From Tetrastigma voinierianum (taxonomy: Eukaryota > Streptophyta > Magnoliopsida > Vitales > Vitaceae): DNA of 64,000 nt. Shown here piece after piece: positions 11,584 through 23,020 of the stretch (position 1 is the stretch's first letter; every line of letters begins with the position of its first letter). The stretch is taken from the NCBI GenBank assembly GCA_016808115.1, contig JAEQBH010000896.1, positions 80,941-144,940 of the forward strand, read 5' to 3'. A model generated the notes under the pieces. That model saw only the letters and a program-made list of their open reading frames with translations, was not told where the DNA came from and did not search any database. The translations under genes were made by a program, and so were the position numbers.

Positions 11584-13424
11584 TGGATTCGTGCTTACCT
11601 AGTAGGTGAGCTTAATTCAACAAATTTGTATCCAGAGTTCTCCCACGCGTAGTCAAGCTACCGCAAAGATAGCTAAGCCTGTGGTCGAACACAGGATGGG
11701 TTTTCTTCAGACAAATGATTTGAGTGAAATCAAAACTCGGTGAATTAAATTTAGATTTCGGCTCGTTAAAAAATGTGGAAGTATGGTTTGTAACCCGAAA
11801 TAAAATGAAGAAATAAGAAAGAACTCCAGCTATCAAATACTAGGTTTAAGGTCCTAGGCTAACTCGAGAGGTCCCCTAAGTTATTTCCTGCTATGACATG
11901 CAACCTATAGTCCATGGCATAACCGGATCTATGTTTAACTAGCAAACTCACCCGAAACAACTCCTATTCGAAATAATACAGTAAGATGTATCTACGGCCC
12001 TTTACGCTTGAAACCCTAACATTCAATATCATCTCGTGAGGCTCGTGAAAGACTATCTAAAGAACAACAATACATCTATCACTAATTATGCACTGTATCC
12101 TAGCATGGAGAGTATTGGCCAAATCAATAACATTAAATGCCATGCAACCCTAATTTAAGAAAACCCTAATATATAAATATCATTTTTGGGAGGCTCGTAA
12201 AGACCATCTAAAGAACCACAGTACATCTCTCACTCAATATGCACTGGATCCTAAAGCATGGAGAGTATTGGCCAAATTAATGACATTCAATGTTATGCAA
12301 CTATCAGTTTGAAACCCTAACCCCTTAACCTACCTCAGTGGCTCGTAAAGGGCAACTAATGGATATTAGTGTATCTAAAGCTAAGAATACACTAAACCCT
12401 AAAAGCTTGCCAAGTATTGGCCTAAGAAAGAATCAAAAGCTAAACCTAGAGTTGAAGATTCGGGGAACCAAAATGACAAAACCTCGGGTGCATGAAAAGC
12501 ATGGGAACCACCAGCAACCTAAAGATCTCACCCCGAAGAACCTTTACTAAGAAGGAGTGGTTTTAAATTTCGCTCATCCCAAGTCATTATCCTTGAGGGT
12601 GCTCATGCACCAAGAAAGGGAGAGAAAGAGGAGAGAGAAGAGAGAAAAACCGAAAAGAAAATGAAAAAGTCGCGCAAGATATTTACTAAAAGATTAAAGT
12701 TAGGGTTACAAACTTATAAGGTGGCTTATATAGCCAACCCAAATGTGTGAAAATACAAGAAAGCCTAACATTTTGGCTAAATTCAAGGACAAGGGAGTAA
12801 TACACCAAAAAATGAAGTCGGTTGGCATTAATTACAAAAGCATGACAAGGCAAAGGATTTCGCTGTTGCTCAAAATTTCGCTAGGGTAGCGAAATCACTA
12901 AGAGATGTTGAATCATGAATTTTCGCTTAGGCAAAGGGTATTCTCATACTAGCGAAATTTCGCTAGCTTAGAGAAATTCTGTGAGGTGCGAAATGCATAA
13001 TTTAGTTAGGAATAGGACATTTTCTCGCAAATAGCGAAATTACTAAGAGATAGCTTAAATTGAGAAATATTCATGTTGAATTTCGCTAGCCTAAATTTAA
13101 AAGTCCACAGTTCTCCCGCGGTCGCTCCATCGCCAATCGTTCTCGCCGCTTCTCTTCCATTTTCTTCCCGCTTCATTTTCTTCACTTTTCTTCTTCTTTC
13201 CTCTTAGTCTCTGATCTATGATGTTGAGTTTGACTTGAATTTTCAAGTGTTTGATCGACTCAACACTTTTGGTACATTATCTCACAAAACTGCAAAATTT
13301 CCATAAAATGCGAATGTTGGAATAATAGGACCTTAATATGTAAATTAAGACATAAATAATTAGTACACAAAGCGCCAAAACCTATTAAAATAGGTTCAAA
13401 ATAGCACTCCTCGGGCACTAATCA
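11584..13424 (-). repeat. 3' LTR of element F
   Basis: On the plus strand it begins TGGATTCGTGC and ends GGGCACTAATCA, so the sense LTR starts TGATTAGTGCC. It contains a TATA-like box (12725-12732), an AGCGAAATTTCGCT palindrome (12951-12964) and many half-palindromes between 12850 and 13090. Confidence 0.9.
12725..12732 (-). promoter_or_regulatory. TATA box in the F LTR
   Basis: CTTATATA on plus reads TATATAAG on the sense strand. The same core occurs at equivalent LTR positions in B, D and E. The sister LTR here is degraded near 17.78 kb. Confidence 0.6.
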
Positions 13425-13886
13425 CAATTTCAACCTACACATATCGCTAATCCCGTAGCAAATGAAAGAAAGAAAGAAAGAGCATACAAAAAGATAAATA
13501 AATATGTGCACAAAAAGGTTGTAGTTCAAAAGGTTGTGAAGAAGTAAATGCCTAACCCTAAGTAAGAAATCATCAAAGTCAGGTCCAATAACTATCATGA
13601 AAGAATAAATACCATACAAAATTGAGTATCAAAAAACAGTCTCCATCTCTTGAATCAACTAAACTTCCACCTCAAAAATCTAAGTGTTTATTTGATTAGC
13701 TCAACAATAATAAACCCGCTAAACTGCACTCTCCCAACCTAGCTACTACCACGACCTAGCATGCCAACCAACCTAAATAGATCAGGACCCACCTCTATTC
13801 CACAAATTCTTTGTGTCAGAGGGTGCACGTTAAAACTCGACTTCATCAAAGTCCGTAAAGGGGGTCCAATCGATGACTCCCAACCA

Positions 13887-13901
13887 ATTAAGGCTTAGTG
13901 G
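13887..13901 (-). other. Conserved 3'-UTR motif (F copy)
   Basis: ATTAAGGCTTAGTGG is the reverse complement of the CCxCTAAGCCTTAAT motif also found in B, D and E. It lies about 460 bp internal to the 3' LTR, beside a GACTCC/GGAGTC-type block. Confidence 0.6.
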
Positions 13902-14127
13902 CATCGTCAAAAGGATCAATCGACCACAAACTCACTGTGCTTCACCCCGGACTTCGAATGACTTCGAGAATTAAGCACCTACAACTTGCTAAACTCCACC
14001 CATCCACCCATGTAACGAACACAAAGCTCATTTAATTCCCAACCAAAGGAAGGTTTAGCCTGGCTTTAAAGGTTTTCGCTATATACCCGGGATCGTGTTT
14101 CGTTTCAAGGCAAAGCATTGCAATTTT

Positions 14128-14186
14128 TATTCTTTTTCTTTTGTTTCTTTTCTTTTCATTTCTTTCTTTTCTTCTTTTCTTTTCAC
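14128..14186 (-). repeat. Polypurine tract upstream of the F 3'-UTR motif
   Basis: An almost pure pyrimidine run on plus (purine on the sense strand) lies about 700 bp from the 3' LTR. Comparable tracts stand at matching distance in D and E. Confidence 0.7.
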
Positions 14187-15379
14187 AGGTCCTAACCTAT
14201 TAAAGCGCTAAATAATGAAACTAGGTAGGTTATGCAAATTAAGTGTAGGTACGCTTTTCTGCCCTATCAAATCTAATGTGCTTTGTGTGTGGTTAGCTAA
14301 AGGTGGAAGAAAAAGGTCGAAATCAATAAGAATTCAACTAATCATTCATTCAACCAAGCATGGAACCAATCTAACATCAATAGAATTGGACAAAGCTTCA
14401 ATTTTTCAAACCACAGGTTAAGCAAAACCACAAAAAGTTTGGTTACAAAAACGGGTCCAAATTTTGAAAAAGTAAGCTGTTTTGTATACCAGCTTTATAG
14501 AAAAGGAACCCAACAAGCCACTAAACATCACAAAATGGGCTTGAACAAAATGATAACAAAACATAAATGCAAAATCCACTTCCTTTAACACTCTCCCCCC
14601 CCAAACATCTCATGTCCGAATGGGGCTCTAATGGAAAATTAGAGAAGGAAGTGTTACTCATGATAAGATGTGATCATTTCTGGATAGAGACTCACAAGCT
14701 TTCCATCAACATTTTATTCACTCCGTTTGGGCTTCAAATAAACAAGTTAGAGAAGAAAAGAGAGGACAAAAAGTGACTAGTTGGACCGTTTTTTAAATTA
14801 CACTTTCACAAAAATTCAAAATGTTCTTCTGGCCATATTCGATTCTACACTCTAAGCTCCAACCATTTTAATCGCTTAAAACTGAGTTCTGATGAAAAGT
14901 TATGCGCTAAAACAAAATCGAGGTCAAAATCAGGGATTTTTTTGCTAGGATTGCGAAAATTTCGATAGATCAAGGGAAAATTTTCAGAATCTTAGCTTAA
15001 ATTTTCAATTTTCTCTAGACACAAGAATTTTCACAGATGAATTGTGCTTTTAGCTTAAATTTACATTTTGACTACTCACACAGTTTGCTTAAGCTAGCGA
15101 AAAGTTCGCTATTAGCGAATTTTTGCCCAATTTTCTATATAGCGAATTTTCTTGATATTATATATCATAAATTTTCGCAATTGTTGCGAAAAGTTCCATT
15201 GCCCCGTTGTTACTTCCTTCTATTCCGTGTTTTTAAATTTGCATTTATGCTTCAAAATTTGCACACAAACTGCAAAAATTAGGAAAGATTGCAGAAAAGC
15301 AAAATTAATTTAAAACATAAATTAACTAAAAGTAAGATAAAACAAACAAGAAAAAAATTAAACAAAAGTGGTGAGGAAG

Positions 15380-15545
15380 CTAGAAATGCTCTAGGTCCGG
15401 TGCTCTAAAACCCCAACCCGCACCAACCAAATCCATCAGGCATGCAATGTAAGTGGCTGCCATCTTTGATGTAAAGGCAAAAGCTCGTGCAATGGCCACT
15501 AATTTCCTAAAGTTCGCATGGCATGCGCTGATGGGTTGGACTTAT
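15380..15545 (-). CDS. Small conserved frame in element F (unknown function)
   Basis: The minus-strand frame reads NFRKLVAIARAFAFTSKMA, then AATYIACLMDLVGAGWG, and stops at 15382-15380 after ...DLEHF. Homologous frames, more damaged, are in B (28912-29016) and E (51944-52040), giving a shared pattern LVA-x-A/V-R-x-F-A-x-TS[KR]. I do not recognise a known domain. It is likely the end of an element-encoded protein lying 3' of gag. The start is not determined. Confidence 0.5.
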
Positions 15546-15929
15546 GGCTGAGCAAAGGTATGTTGATTTTGTTGCGGTGGGTCAGCAGCGGCTGTAGAAT
15601 ATATACTTGGTCAATCGAATGGGCTACTGGCGTGGGTATTTGGTATCTCTGGCAAGGGCAAGGGGTGTCTAAATCTATGGGTCGTTGAATGATGGGCCTC
15701 GGTCCCTTCCATCAAGTTTCATGATCCATCGTTTTTCTCGCCAATGAGCAGTTGATTCTTCTCTTCTTTCCCTCCATGACCAAAAAGCAACACTTGATTC
15801 TAGTATCCCCAGCCTCGTGAGCTTCCTCACGATTCCACTTTCAACTCCTCCCGAGGTCAATATCCCCGCTCAACCAAAATTGTTTTCAGCCAAGCACCAT
15901 CCTCCAAATTCTCCTCCTCTTGATGAACA

Positions 15930-16450
15930 AACTGATCGGGTGAGCTTTGAGATGGATTCTAAGATGTCCAATTTTTGATCAATTTTACTTGGAACCCATC
16001 TATTCTCGACCAAGGAGCCTCTCAACTCCGTCCCGCCGACGCCCGGACGTCACTACCCTTTGCTCCTCTATGAAATTGTCCACTTGCTCGCTTCAAATTC
16101 CGTGATACTTGTTCAACAAGGGATAAGGGTGGTGGTCAAGGGTCATTGGAACAGGTATAAAATGGAGGTTCGAATGACTACATTGCGGAGGAGGTCTTGG
16201 TTCCCATGAGGAATCGTGTGATCTCCCCAACTATGGTCAGAAGTACCTCACCATATGGTGAACTCATCCATTGGTCTCGTAGTCCCTCATGGACCTATAT
16301 TCACTGGGTTCCTCTCCATAGATTGTTGCCACTGGTATGGAAGGTCCCTATAGTCCCTCATTGTCATGTAAGCTCTAGGGTTACCCTCCTGACTGTATTG
16401 CTCTCCATATGGGGGTTCCATTTTCTCTACCAATTTTCCCACTGAACCTG
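15930..16450 (-). pseudogene. gag C-terminal remnant of element F
   Basis: Minus-strand frames include the segment PMDEF and a proline-rich WEPRPP block near 16.2 kb. These are followed after frame changes by a segment resembling the coiled, linker-like 'EEQ...R...V E...L...IDG' part of Athila-type Gag (near 15.95-16.05 kb). The same order occurs in B (28.1-28.7 kb). The capsid part of gag and all pol are missing. Confidence 0.55.
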
Positions 16451-16638
16451 AACTGCTTGCCTTATAGGTTTCAACCACTAGGAATGACCGCAGCAAATAT
16501 GGTACACAAAACTCTCCGCAACACTTTTTTTTTTTTTTTTTTTATATGAAATGAAAATAGAAATGACAAGAATATAAAGCAATTCACCAAGATTTGATGA
16601 GGATCACAAAGTGTTTCACGCCTTCTCACTCGCACTAG

Positions 16639-16663
16639 TGGCACCATCCCCTAAGAACGCCAC
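16639..16663 (-). other. Primer-binding-site region of element F
   Basis: On the sense strand it reads GTGGCGTTCTTAGGGGATGG, directly after the 5' LTR. It is a decayed version of B's TGGCGTCGTTGCC...GGATGGTGCC, which matches the 3' end of plant tRNA-Asp. Confidence 0.65.
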
Positions 16664-18505
16664 TGATTCAAGTGCCACTGCAGGGTGAGCTGAAATCAAC
16701 AAAACGAACCCAGGTTCCTCCTACCGGCCAGAGTCAAGCCAACAAGTAGCATAGCGGCCCAGGCTCAAACATGTGGATGGGTTTTCAGACAAATGATTTG
16801 AGTGAAATCAAACTGTGAATTAAATTTAGATTGGGTTCGTTGTGTCAGGAAGTGGATGGTTTTGCAACTGAAAATAAAATGAAGAAAATAAGAAAAAGAA
16901 CTCCTTGAGCTTAATGGGGTCACTAGGGTTTAAGGTCCTAAAGCACCGAGAGGTCCCCAATATTTCCTCGCTATGACATGCAACCTATAGTCCATGGTAT
17001 AACCGGATCTATGTTTAACTAGCAAACCTCACTCCTTGAAATCTATTTTGAGTCAATATGTAGCATGCATCTATGGCCCCTTTACGCTTTGAAACCCTAA
17101 CATTCAATATCATCTCGTAGGTCAGAAGACCATCTAAAGAACAAGACATCTATCACTAATTATGCACTGTGATCCTAAAGCATGGAGAGACACAACCAAT
17201 AACATTAAATGCTATAACCCTAATTTACAGTAAACCCTAATATATAAATATCATTTTAGGCTCAGAAGACCATCTAAAGAACCACAAAGACATCTCTCAC
17301 TCAATATGCACCGATCCTAAAGCATGGAGAGTATCACAAATTAATGACATTCAATGTTATGTAACTATCGCTTGAAAACCCTAACCCTTAACCTACCTCA
17401 TGGCTCAGAAGGGCAACTAATGGATATTATGTATCTAAAGCTAAGAATACACTAAACTCCAAAAGCTTGCCAAGTATTGGCCTAAGAAAGTAAATCAAAA
17501 GCTAAACCTAGAGTTGAAGATTCGGGAACTAAAATGACAAACTCCGCGTATGAGTGCCAGGGAACCACCAAAGAACCTTAAAAGATCTCACCCCCAAAGC
17601 AGCCTTTTACTTCAAGAAGGAAGTGGTTTTAGTCGCTATCCTCCAAGTGTTGTCAACCCTTGAGGCATTACAACCAAGAAAGGGAGAGAAAGAGGAGAGA
17701 GAAGAGAGAAAACCTAAAAGAAAATGAAAGTCGCAAGTAAGATATTTAATGAAGATTAAAGTTTGCTGCAACTTATAAGGTGGCTTATAAGTAGCCAACC
17801 TAAATGTGAAAATACAAGAAGCTCTGGCATTTGGCTAAATTCAAGGACAAGGGAGTAATACACCAAAATATGAAGTCGGCTGGCATTAATTACAAAAGCA
17901 TGACAAGGCAGTGGATTTCGCTAAGGCTCAAAATTTTCGCTAGGTAGCGAAATCACCAAGAGATAGCTAAATCATGAATTTTCGCTTAGGCAGTGGCTAT
18001 TTCGCTAGCTAGCGAAATTTCGTTAGCTTAGCGAAATTCTGTGAGCAAATAAAATGCATACCTCGCTAGGAATATGATATTTTCACAACTAAATGGGGGA
18101 AATTCACAAGAGATAGCTTTAAATTGAGAAATTTCGCTATCCACGTGAATTTCGCTAGCCTAGCTTAAAAGTCCAGTTTCTCCCGCGGCTACCGCTCCAT
18201 TGGCCAATTGCTCTCAGCCGCTTTCTTCCATTTTCTTCAAAGCCATTTTTCTTCACTTTTCTTCTGTTTTTCCTCTGGGCCGATCTATGATGTCAGTTTG
18301 ACTTTGAATCTCGTGCTTGATCGACTCAACACTTTTGGCATGATTATCTCACAAAACTCCAAAAATTGCCATAAAATGCGATCAAATGGAATAAATAGGG
18401 ACCCATTTTCATGTAAATTTGGTTACTATAACAATTAGTAATAATAAAGCGCCTCAAAACCTATTAAAAATAGGGTTCAAAATAGCACTTTTTGGGCACT
18501 AATCA
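16664..18505 (-). repeat. 5' LTR of element F
   Basis: This is the partner of 11584-13424, nearly identical in length. Local differences include small indels and clustered changes; compare 12192-12208 (GGCTCGTAAAGACCATC) with 17259-17274 (GGCTCAGAAGACCATC). Confidence 0.9.
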
Positions 18506-18510
18506 GGTCT
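18506..18510. repeat. Target-site duplication GGTCT, right of element F
   Basis: Exact match to 11579-11583. Confidence 0.9.
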
Positions 18511-21500
18511 AAGTGGCAATTTTTAATCATGTATGGGTCTCATGACAAGGAGACACACACTAAAGAGTCGACAGGGTCAACGAGACACCCCGGATTCAAG
18601 GTCACATGCATAAAAGGGAAGGCACCCAGCCCGCATAACTTCGCTCCACCACAAGAGATGAAGGATTTCATGATCATGACCCTAATTATCCTTTTTTCAT
18701 ATTCGCTTGACGATATGAAAGAGGGATTCTACCCAATAGGAAGATGTCAGATACCATCTAAGGAAAGTCATCTGATCATCCACGATAAATACCGAGCACC
18801 CCACCTAAGAAAGGTAATGTAATCACAACCATCATAATTAATCTTTTTTCCTTTCGGCAAGAAAGAAGTTGACTTAGCATCGTAGAGGCGCCACACGGCC
18901 ACAGCCCCGCTTCTGACCACCCTTCAGTTGTGCTCGTGGCAGTCCGACGATCGTCCCCGAAGGTTTCAACATGCTTAAGCCCAATATCGATAGGAAAAGC
19001 ACCATCAAGTACCTTCAAGGTGATGAATACCTTTACATCACCTGCTTGTGTGGAGCCTTAATGATTCCTTGACCTTCTAAACTCCTCTTGGGTTCTGTTG
19101 GGGCTGTTAAGGATATTTCCCTTTCTTTTCCACTATATGCAAAATTGTGAATTTAAACATTGTAAGTCGCATGTTGTCGATCTTTTGAGTGAGGGTTTTT
19201 TATAAATCCTCAAATTAAGCATTGAAGAAAGTATATTCATTATCAATATAAGAGAGAACTCCTTCAAAAGTGTACACCATAGTATCTTTTTTTTTTTTTT
19301 CTTTTGTCTTAGATATTGTCCCATTTGGAAGAATATTGTACTTTTTCTTAATTAGAGTTTGCTTTCCCACTCAAGCTTTGTTCATTCTAAGGTTTTAATT
19401 GATATGCCTTATAATCATTTGGTGTTATAAAATAAGAAGTTTTACTAAAAAAATCTATTAGGATGAGAATTTATGAATGATTATCAATCCTTCCGTTGTG
19501 TATGGTTAATTCAAATATTGTTGTAAATCTCCTTTCACCTTTTAGAAAATGAAGACCTACTAATGAAATCAACATACTATTTTCAAAATTCTAGTTTCTT
19601 TCTCCTTTGATTTCTTATTCCTGTTGTACTCTACAAATGTATCGGCTTTAGATGAATCTTTATTTTTTTTCACTCGAATTTTTCAATCACAAAACATACC
19701 TTTAATGTTTAGCTTTTCCATTAAAAAAATATTGTAAAGATCGAAGGTTAATAACCATACAAGAAGGGAAATCAAACATAGATAAATCTAAATCACCAAC
19801 ATCACATCTTTAAGAAAAGAAAGTTATAACTGAGAGATGCAAATATAAATTAATTACTTCATGGAGTAATGAAAATGAAGCTCTCCTTCTTCGCTCACGC
19901 TTTCGTCCATTTGAACTTAATCTCTTTCCCTGCCAGATTTCCTTCCTGCATTAACACCCTAGTCTCTTTGTAGTATGAAATGAGGAAGAGTCTTCTCAAG
20001 TTAAACTCGATTCTATATGTCTCGTGATAATATCGCTATTTGTGACATAAATAAGCATTTGGTTCACCCGATTGTAAGATTTCTCATGAATAGGAAGACT
20101 GAAGTAGATGCTCTCTAACATGTTGATCAGGCAAAATGATTTCACTTCTATTAGGATTCGTCCTCGATAATCTTTTTTCCGACCCCATAATTAGTATCTT
20201 GCCTCGCCTTCCCACGTGATTTATCTAATGTTTAAATCAAACCACGGATATCACCACGCCTTTCCATGACAAATCTTAATGATATCTTAGAAATGTGTAG
20301 CAAGTTGACAAGTTTATCAGGCACACTTTACATGGATATATATCTATATATAGAGGATAGTTAAGGAGCCAAGAAACCAATTCATGACAACTCATTTCTT
20401 ATAGCTAATATTTGAAATCCTAAATAAAACATAAAGAGGATAGATTCTTTATATAATTCCCAATTTCGGTGAGACGTTTAACTTCTTACCTATGGGGACA
20501 TATTTTTCTTTATATGGTTATCCTATAATATGTTTTTCCTTATGAAAATCACATGCAAAAAAAAAATTATATTAGAAATAAAAAAAAAACTATAGAAATG
20601 TTCTAATTCATTATTTAATTAGTAAAATAACAAATTCATCCACTTTCACTTTTTTTCCTTTTTCTAGGATGTAATCTTTACCATCTCTTTTACACATTTT
20701 TTTACTTTTTTACATAATTCAATTTTATGACATTTTAACTTCATCCTTTTATTTTAAATTTTTTGACCTTATTTTATTATTTGTACTACTCTTAAAGAAA
20801 CTATTATAAAGTATGATAATGAAAATTAATATATTTCATATAATTATTATTTTTTTTACCATTAGAAGACCAACATGGTTTCAAGACTACTCAATGATAA
20901 ATTAAATATTATTTAATTTCTATTTGAAAATTTTAAAACCTATAATTCAAGCAAAAAAAACTAAGATTGAGTTGTCTTATAGCATTAATATCCCTTTTAA
21001 TTTTAGGAGCAATGAACATCAGAATCACCACCCACTAATTGCAATTGCTATTCTCATAAAAGTTTGAAATAATTACGACAAATATAACAAAACCTATTTA
21101 ATATAAAATATTTCCCTTTGTATATTTTTATATTTCCACTTGCCGATTTTCCTTTCTATCTTCATTCCTTCCTTTACCTTCATCTTATTTTTAGAGTACT
21201 TGAAACTTAAAAAAAAAAAGAACTAAAATGATGGAGAACCAATTGTATGTCATTGTGGCACCACCTCTCTCTCCATTTTTTCCTCTTTTAATTGAAATTT
21301 TTGAGAAAAGGAAAAAGATAAAAAGGAAAGTGAACCGAAGGAAAGAGAATAAAAGGAAAGGAAATGAATAAAGGAAAATGACAAAAAAAGGAAAAGATGA
21401 GGATAATAAGGAGAATTGGGATTAGGGTTTTTGGTGGGAGTGTGTGTGATTTAAAAGGTTTTTCTAAAAAAAACTTATATTGACCCTTATTGCATTATAA

Positions 21501-22450
21501 TAATTGAAAAGATAAGCACAAGCAACTAAGATTCAATTTTAAGAATATTCTTGAAAATTATTTTTTATTGTTTAAAAAAGATAAATGATTTTCTCATTTA
21601 AACAACAAATTTTGGAAATATTTTACTGAGAAATAGCTTTTCAAAATTGTTTCAAAGATAATTATCTTTTGAATAAATTAATTTGAGATGTTTTTCATCT
21701 ATTTTTTATATAGCACCTTGCGAAACAAATGAAAATGTGAAAAATAATTTGAGAACTTGTGCATCATACATACCATCTATTTCTACCTAATGTAGAGTTA
21801 GACAAATTATTTTATGTTAATATAACACTACCTAGAATAGAGGCAGACAACTTAACATATGATCATCAGAATCAATATTTGATTGATCTACATGAAACTG
21901 GGAAAACTAAAACCCTAATCAGCTACTGAGATATTTAGTTGACTCTATGTTGCTTACAATATATCTTCATACTTATAAATCATTTAGGTGTAGAATTATT
22001 ATTCTTATAATGTTTCACATCACCTAAAATGAAATTCAATAGGATCCAACATTAATTTTTAGTATTAGATCTCAAATCCTCCTCATAAGTTTAGCATTAA
22101 TGTTTGCATATACGGCTCATTTTTACGTAAGTCTTCACATCATAAATCTTAATTCATTTTTAGGGTATTCAAATGAATTACATATATAAATTTAGCTCCA
22201 CTAATGTTTTAGAAACTAAACTAGACCGGTTGGTCAGACCATAGACTGGTTTCCTTTCAAGATAGGGTATTCAATCTTGAGTTGCTTGAACCATTGGTTG
22301 GATCGATAAATCAGACTAACCACAATCAGTTTCTTGCAAACCGAACGGTTCATTGCCCCTCTTAGTTTTGTCCCAAAAAGGGCTCTCAATTGAAACCCAT
22401 AATAAAAGCAAACGTTGGGTTTGTTGCAATAAATCCACTCATGCCAATGC
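18511..22450. other. AT-rich DNA without recognisable genes
   Basis: This is the longest stretch not assigned to an element. It is very AT-rich with homopolymer runs and a purine-rich tract at about 21300-21400 ending in ATTAGGGTTT. The frame at 18529-18822 (97 aa) is open but has no domain I recognise; the part around 18.87-18.98 kb is less AT-rich and could be an old repeat fragment. I see nothing else I can support. Confidence 0.5.
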
Positions 22451-22830
22451 TGTTAGAATTAAGTCCACATAAACAAACTAGAGTTTTAATTAAGTTGGAT
22501 CATTGAACTTTATATAGGCTAATTATAGGTCCAAGTATGTAAGTACATTCAATGGACAACTGAACCCTATTATAAATAACACATTATATTTAGGTTTAGG
22601 GCAACAAAACCATTTCAAAGGGAAGAGAATTTCTCTGTGTCCCATATCTGAAAAGCAAAAGGCATTGGATTGTTCTTGGAGCCCACACTCTATGGTCAAG
22701 ACCTATAAATCGGTTATTGCCTGGAAGATTCACTTGACGCCCATCTCGATTAGTATGTATTTTTATTTTTATTTTTTGCTTTCGTTGTATATGAAATCAT
22801 AGATTGGATGGATGTCTCAAGACTCCCACA
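22451..22830 (+). repeat. Copia-type 5' LTR (380 bp)
   Basis: It begins TGTTAGAATTAAGTCC and ends GACTCCCACA, followed two bases later by a primer site matching initiator tRNA-Met. Size and ends suit a Ty1/copia LTR. The rest of the element is cut by the chromovirus that starts at 23021. Confidence 0.8.
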
Positions 22831-22832
22831 TT

Positions 22833-22844
22833 TGGTATCAAAGC
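22833..22844 (+). other. tRNA-iMet primer-binding site of the copia element
   Basis: TGGTATCAAAGC, a usual plant copia primer site, stands right after the LTR end. Confidence 0.85.
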
Positions 22845-23020
22845 GTGTTTCAGATTCCAGATTCTCAGATCTTGAGACTTACAGTAAATAAAATGAAAAA
22901 ATCATTTTTTATTTGATCTACCAGATCTTTTCTGGAATTGTTAAAAATAAATAAAGGCAATCAATCTTTTATTGATTTGATATTTCGATTATTATTTATT
23001 GTTTTTTCAAAGCATATAAT
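22845..23020 (+). mobile_element. Copia leader, interrupted
   Basis: AT-rich leader following the primer site; it ends abruptly where the LTR of element C begins. No copia gag or pol is visible in the window. Confidence 0.65.

Larger units (their letters stand above)
11584..18505 (-). mobile_element. Element F: non-autonomous Athila/Tat-related LTR retrotransposon, complete
   Basis: Two LTRs of 1841 and 1842 bp flank a 3.24-kb internal region, with an exact GGTCT target duplication outside. Minus orientation is set by the primer-site-like sequence beside the right LTR (about 16639-16663) and by the order of internal features. Inside, reading on -, are a gag C-terminal remnant, a small conserved frame, a purine-rich tract, the CCCTAAGCCTTAAT-type motif and then the 3' LTR at 11584-13424. 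No reverse transcriptase or integrase is present, so it must have relied on enzymes from another element. Confidence 0.9.
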
